NCBI GenBank assembly: GCA_030042755.1
Contig: JASHZC010000270.1
Span: forward strand, 1 to 9,359
DNA length: 9,359 bases
Reading direction: 5' to 3'
Origin: Vulcanimicrobiota bacterium
GTDB lineage: Bacteria > Eremiobacterota > Eremiobacteria > Baltobacterales > Baltobacteraceae
Below the pieces are notes generated by a model. It worked only from the letters and a program-made list of their open reading frames with translations, was not told the origin of the DNA and did no database searches. Made by a program: the position numbers and the translations under genes. Positions within the stretch are counted from its first letter, which is position 1; each line of letters opens with the position of its first letter. Below, one piece after another: positions 6,528 through 9,359 of the stretch.

Positions 6528-7499
6528 ATGAACATGCATCCGGGGAAGAGGGCAGCAGCCGTATTGGCTGCGCTCATCTCGGCGGCGTTCTTCGGCCTAA
6601 ATGCAATCGGCTCCAAGGTTCTCTACGCGCCAACCTCGCCGGCACACTTCGATGCGGACGGCCTGTTTGTCGCACGCGGCGTGTGGACGTTGCCGCTCTT
6701 TCTCATATTGACCTTTGTGACGCGGCCACGTCCCTGGCCGAAGGTCAGCAAGGGTGACTGGATTCTTTTCGGATTATGCGGTCTCGCATACGGTCCCGGG
6801 ACGAACGCGCTTTCGGCCCTCGGCGCAAGCCGCACGAGCGGCGCTCACGCGGTGTTGTTGTTGAGTCTCTTTCCGCCGCTGGCGTCGTTGTTTGCGGCGA
6901 TCGCCTTGCGCGAGCGGCTCGCGCCCATACGCATCGTCGCGATCGTCATAGGAGTCATTGGCGCGGCTACGCTCACGATCGCGCGGTCGGGGAGCGGATC
7001 CTCGCCGCAAGGAGACATGCTCTGGGCATCGTTCATCTTCACGTGGGCGCTGCTGACGGTCGGGATCCGCAAACTCGACGCGAAGTATCCTCCACTTTTC
7101 GTGGTCGGGCTCTTCGGTTCTATCGGAGCCCTGCTGCTCGGCCTCATCGGCGTACTGCTTGGCCGTACTGATGCGATGCTGATTCCGCTGCACCACTTCG
7201 ATCCAACGACGGTCATCTGGTTCGACCTCGAGCTCGTTTTGCTGCTCTCGCTTGGCGCTCAGCCGCTGCAAGGCTTCGCGCTGCGCACGATTCCGGTCGG
7301 GCTGGTCACCGCCTTGACTTCGTACGGTTCGATTTTCGTCGGAATACTTGGCGCATTGCTGATACTGCACGAGCAACTCACCATTTGGACGTTCGTCGCC
7401 GGTTCGTTGCTCGTCGTCGCACTCGCGCTCACCGTCATTCCGGAGAAAACACTTTTCGCGTCGCGGCCAGACGCTACAACTCTACACATAGGTGCATAA
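6528..7499 (+). CDS. EamA/DMT-superfamily transporter
   Basis: This is an inner-membrane protein of the drug/metabolite transporter superfamily with two EamA-like halves; such proteins usually export small metabolites or drugs. Its 323 residues contain about ten hydrophobic segments. The first half is about residues 10-152, including FFGLNAIGSK (21-30), NALSALGASRTSGAHAVLLLSLFPPLASL (split across 93-121) and an ERL motif after the fourth-fifth helices (129-131). The second half is about 163-303, including ALTSYGSIFVGILGALLILHEQL (262-284), whose HEQL matches the ERL/GE position of the first half. The start at ATG 6528 is set by GGGAGGAGG (6515-6523). An upstream in-frame ATG at 6513 would put this ribosome site inside the gene. 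The stop overlaps the next gene by one base (TAATG), so the two are translationally coupled. The substrate is unknown. Confidence 0.92.
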   Translation: MNMHPGKRAAAVLAALISAAFFGLNAIGSKVLYAPTSPAHFDADGLFVARGVWTLPLFLILTFVTRPRPWPKVSKGDWILFGLCGLAYGPGTNALSALGASRTSGAHAVLLLSLFPPLASLFAAIALRERLAPIRIVAIVIGVIGAATLTIARSGSGSSPQGDMLWASFIFTWALLTVGIRKLDAKYPPLFVVGLFGSIGALLLGLIGVLLGRTDAMLIPLHHFDPTTVIWFDLELVLLLSLGAQPLQGFALRTIPVGLVTALTSYGSIFVGILGALLILHEQLTIWTFVAGSLLVVALALTVIPEKTLFASRPDATTLHIGA

Positions 7500-8572
7500 T
7501 GAATATGACGAAAGACGATATCGCAGCAAATTTGGCGTCCGCGCTGAAGCCGCCGGTTGGGGCCAACTCTCGTGACCTAAGGGTCGTTGCCGAGAGCAAC
7601 ACGATGATATGGAACGCGATCGTCGCTCACAACGGATATGTCTATGTCTCCGGTCCGCGATGGTCGGGCGGCTCGCCTTCGATGGCGCGCCTCGACGCAA
7701 ACGGCCAACCGACTGCATATCCTAACGCTGCTTGGAATAGCTGGAAAAGCGGAGACGCGACGGACAATGCGTTCGTGAACGTCAATGCCTTGCACTACGA
7801 CGCTCGCGGACACATCTACGCGATTGATACCGGCAGCCCACAGTTCGGCGGCGATCCACTTCCGGGTGGCGCGAAGGTGGTCTGCATTGACCTTGCCACC
7901 GACAGCGTGATGGAAATCTTCACCTTCCCGTCCGACGTCGTGCGTCCGGGAAGTTACGTCGATGACATCCGGATTCACGGCGACCACGGCTACCTTACCG
8001 ACGCCGGAAATCCAGGCATCATCATTCTCAACATGAAGACCGGCAAATCGCGCCGTGTCCTCGATGGACATCCGTCAGTGACCGCTCCGTCGGATCGTCC
8101 GATCATCGTGGACGGCGAAACGGTTCTTGCACCCGACGGCTCTAATCTCAAGGTGAATAGCGATCCGCTCGAGCTATCACCGGATGGCACGTGGTTTTAC
8201 TTTGGCCCGCTTGAAGGGCCGTGGGCGAAAATCGAGACGAAATATCTCGATGACGACTCGCTCACTTCGGATGAGATCGCACGGCACGTTGAGCCATGGA
8301 CGGATCTTCCGCCAATCGGTGGAGCGGCGATGGACCGCGCCGGCAATCTCTACTTCACGGACCTCGCAGACTCGTCGCTCAAGAAACGCGCACCCGACGG
8401 AACGGTCACCGTCGTGGTCAAGGATCCGAATCTGCATTGGGTCGATGCGCCATTCATCGACGAGTATGACGCCATTTGGCTGCCGGTTCCGCAGCTAGAC
8501 CGAGTCGGACTCTTTCACAATGGCACGTCGAAGATCCAGTGGCCGATTCGCCTGTATCACCTGCAGCTGTAG
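7499..8572 (+). CDS. Major royal jelly/Yellow-family beta-propeller protein (L-dopachrome tautomerase-related)
   Basis: This 357-residue protein resembles the MRJP/Yellow family, a beta-propeller fold known from insect Yellow and royal jelly proteins and from scattered bacteria. Typical blades are visible: NGYVYVSGPRWSGGSPS (45-61), VNVNALHYDARGHIYAIDTG (93-112), SYVDDIRIHGDHGYLTDAG (152-170), PGIIILNMKTGKSRRVLDGH (172-191), DPLELSPDGTWFYFGPL (222-238) and GGAAMDRAGNLYFTDL (274-289). No signal peptide is present, so it is predicted cytoplasmic, whereas Yellow proteins are secreted. The start is ATG 7499, overlapping the EamA stop, with AGGTG at 7490-7494. An open frame reaching further upstream only shadows the EamA gene. 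The bacterial function is not established. An enzyme or ligand-binding role linked to the coupled exporter is inferred. Confidence 0.88.
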   Translation: MNMTKDDIAANLASALKPPVGANSRDLRVVAESNTMIWNAIVAHNGYVYVSGPRWSGGSPSMARLDANGQPTAYPNAAWNSWKSGDATDNAFVNVNALHYDARGHIYAIDTGSPQFGGDPLPGGAKVVCIDLATDSVMEIFTFPSDVVRPGSYVDDIRIHGDHGYLTDAGNPGIIILNMKTGKSRRVLDGHPSVTAPSDRPIIVDGETVLAPDGSNLKVNSDPLELSPDGTWFYFGPLEGPWAKIETKYLDDDSLTSDEIARHVEPWTDLPPIGGAAMDRAGNLYFTDLADSSLKKRAPDGTVTVVVKDPNLHWVDAPFIDEYDAIWLPVPQLDRVGLFHNGTSKIQWPIRLYHLQL

Positions 8573-8654
8573 ATGTGGGTGAGAGTGCTCGTCCTTCGCC
8601 CTTCGTCCTTCGACTGCGGCGCTTCGCGCCTCCGCTCAGGATGACAAGGTTAGT

Positions 8655-8679
8655 TCACCCTTCGACAAGCTCAGGGTGA
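8655..8679. repeat. Short hairpin repeat, copy 1
   Basis: TCACCCT (8655-8661) and AGGGTGA (8673-8679) form a perfect 7-bp stem around the 11-base loop TCGACAAGCTC. It is an abbreviated relative of the long units, keeping CCTTCGAC and GCTCAGG but without the GC-rich core. Flanking TTCACC motifs repeat on either side. Confidence 0.85.
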
Positions 8680-8756
8680 CACAGTGGTTCACCGTTCGTC
8701 CTTCGCCCTTCGACTACGCTCGCTGCGCTCGCTCCGCTCAGGATGACAAAGTTAGT

Positions 8757-8781
8757 TCACCCTTCGACAAGCTCAGGGTGA
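8757..8781. repeat. Short hairpin repeat, copy 2
   Basis: This is an exact second copy of the 7-bp stem and 11-base loop, 102 bp after copy 1 and in the same position relative to the long units. It shows that long and short units were duplicated together. Confidence 0.85.
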
Positions 8782-8873
8782 CACATTGGTTCACCGTTCG
8801 CCCTTCGTCCTTCGACTGCGGCGCTTCGCGCCTCCGCTCAGGATGACAAACTCTGCGCGCGCTCCGCTTGGGT

Positions 8874-9359
8874 TCAGAGTTCGCGTTGGTAATAGAATTG
8901 AATCGTGAAGGGTTGGATTGGTCCGAACGTCGGCGTTCCGGTGAAGTTGCCGTTTGAAAGTAGGTATGCGCCGTTTGTGAATGCGTAGCTGTCTCGTGCG
9001 ATGTACGGATAACAGCCGCGGGCGCTGCCGGTTTGTGACACGCAGCTGTTGTATCCCGTCTGCGGTCCGGAGAGTCCGGTCGCAACCGGCTGATACCACG
9101 GGTTGATCGCCGGGACTGAGTTCACCCACGCATTTCCAAACAGATTCAAGACCTGGACGCCGAACGTGTTGCCGTGGAACTTGTATTCGAGCGAAAGATC
9201 GGCTTCGAGATTTGGATGCGACAAGATTCCGCCGTTTGCAGCGGTTGCCGGTGTGCCGCGCGTAGCCGCCACATTCGGATTGTTCGATAAGCCCGGATAC
9301 GCGGGATCGTAGTAATTCGTCGATATCGCTTGACCGGGATCGTCACCGATGAGGCTCGA
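8874..9359 (-). CDS. C-terminal part of a probable TonB-dependent outer-membrane receptor (5' end beyond window)
   Basis: The minus-strand frame stays open from the stop at 8874-8876 to the right window edge, so 161 codons of a larger gene are visible. The internal GTG at 9272 is not its start: upstream codons continue sensibly (for example STNYYDPAYPGLSNNPNVAA). The end resembles the last strands of a TonB-dependent receptor barrel. LEADLSLEYKFHGNTFGVQV leads into the family-like VLNLFGN, followed by a Tyr/Asn/Gly-rich loop with two cysteines (NSCVSQTGSARGCYP) and a final strand PFTIQFYYQREL. The last residue is Leu, where barrel proteins more often end in Phe, Trp or Tyr. The plug domain and TonB box lie outside the window, so the ligand is unknown. 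It points to an outer membrane and thus a diderm host. Confidence 0.78.
   Translation of the reverse strand, partial: SSLIGDDPGQAISTNYYDPAYPGLSNNPNVAATRGTPATAANGGILSHPNLEADLSLEYKFHGNTFGVQVLNLFGNAWVNSVPAINPWYQPVATGLSGPQTGYNSCVSQTGSARGCYPYIARDSYAFTNGAYLLSNGNFTGTPTFGPIQPFTIQFYYQREL

Larger units (their letters stand above)
8593..8872. repeat. REP-like repeat block 3, about 101-bp higher-order repeat between convergent genes
   Basis: Three long units share CCTTCG heptads, CGACT and the arm CTCCGCTCAGGATGACAA. Their GCTCAGG arms start at 8634, 8736 and 8836, giving periods of 102 and 100. Between them lie two copies of a different hairpin unit. Units 1 and 3 carry GGCGC-TTC-GCGCC at the centre (8618-8630 in the first). 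Unit 2 instead has CGCTCGCTGCGCTCGCT, which does not fold the same way. A degenerate arm (CTCCGCTTGGG, from 8862) ends one base before the TonB-receptor stop codon. The block starts about 20 bases after the MRJP stop. Confidence 0.92.

Noticed and set aside
7385..7498. N-terminal extension of the MRJP-family gene
   Set aside because: The extension is Arg-rich, lies out of frame inside the EamA gene, and the TAATG start at 7499 has a ribosome site (AGGTG).
8593..8872. CRISPR array
   Set aside because: The repeats are hairpins of two alternating types in tandem. The intervening sequence is itself repeated, with no unique spacers, and no cas genes are present.
8738..9085. 115-codon minus-strand open frame across the receptor end and repeat block 3
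   Set aside because: Part is an out-of-frame reading of the receptor gene and the rest is repeat sequence.
1..9359. Mobile element, prophage, tRNA or defence system
   Set aside because: No transposase, integrase, phage, toxin-antitoxin or nuclease motifs and no cloverleaf-like sequence were seen in any frame or gap.

Overview
The window is GC-rich chromosomal DNA of a Gram-negative-type (diderm) bacterium. The diderm call rests on a TonB-dependent-receptor-like beta-barrel C-terminus at the right edge and an exported lipoprotein. No rRNA, tRNA or taxonomic marker is present. The tightly packed genes separated by stem-loop repeats reading CCTTCGAC...GCTCAGGATGAC recall uncultivated lineages such as Eremiobacterota (WPS-2), but that assignment is a weak inference.

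Layout, left to right. (1) Positions 1-918: the last 13 codons of a gene that is probably pstC, then a complete phosphate ABC permease pstA. No pstB follows. (2) Positions 919-1088: a repeat block, then an AT-rich promoter-like segment with a small inverted repeat. (3) Positions 1089-5148: a compact three-gene operon of an exported alpha/beta hydrolase, a PBP4/DacB-type D-Ala-D-Ala carboxypeptidase (S13 family) and a family-5 (Dpp/Opp-type) peptide-binding lipoprotein. The last two genes probably start at GTG codons overlapping the preceding stop (GTGA). The PBP4-like protein has all three catalytic motifs but no visible signal peptide. (4) Positions 5149-5262: a second repeat block between convergent genes. 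(5) Positions 5263-6392, minus strand: an HxlR-family regulator followed by a DUF1345 membrane protein. (6) Positions 6393-6527: a divergent promoter region with three GTAC motifs and a 5'-leader hairpin. (7) Positions 6528-8572, plus strand: an EamA/DMT-type transporter translationally coupled (TAATG) to a major-royal-jelly/Yellow-family beta-propeller protein. (8) Positions 8573-8873: the largest repeat block, with about 101-bp higher-order periodicity. (9) Positions 8874-9359, minus strand: the C-terminal part of a probable TonB-dependent receptor.

Two units look functional. The hydrolase-PBP4-binding-protein operon suggests handling of (murein) peptides. The divergent HxlR/DUF1345 and EamA/MRJP pair suggests regulated small-molecule export. 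The most striking non-coding feature is the repeat family: all five gene 3' ends whose stop codons border a large intergenic gap abut one of its copies, and in two cases the stop codon lies in or beside a degenerate repeat arm. No CRISPR array, prophage, transposase or defence system was seen.
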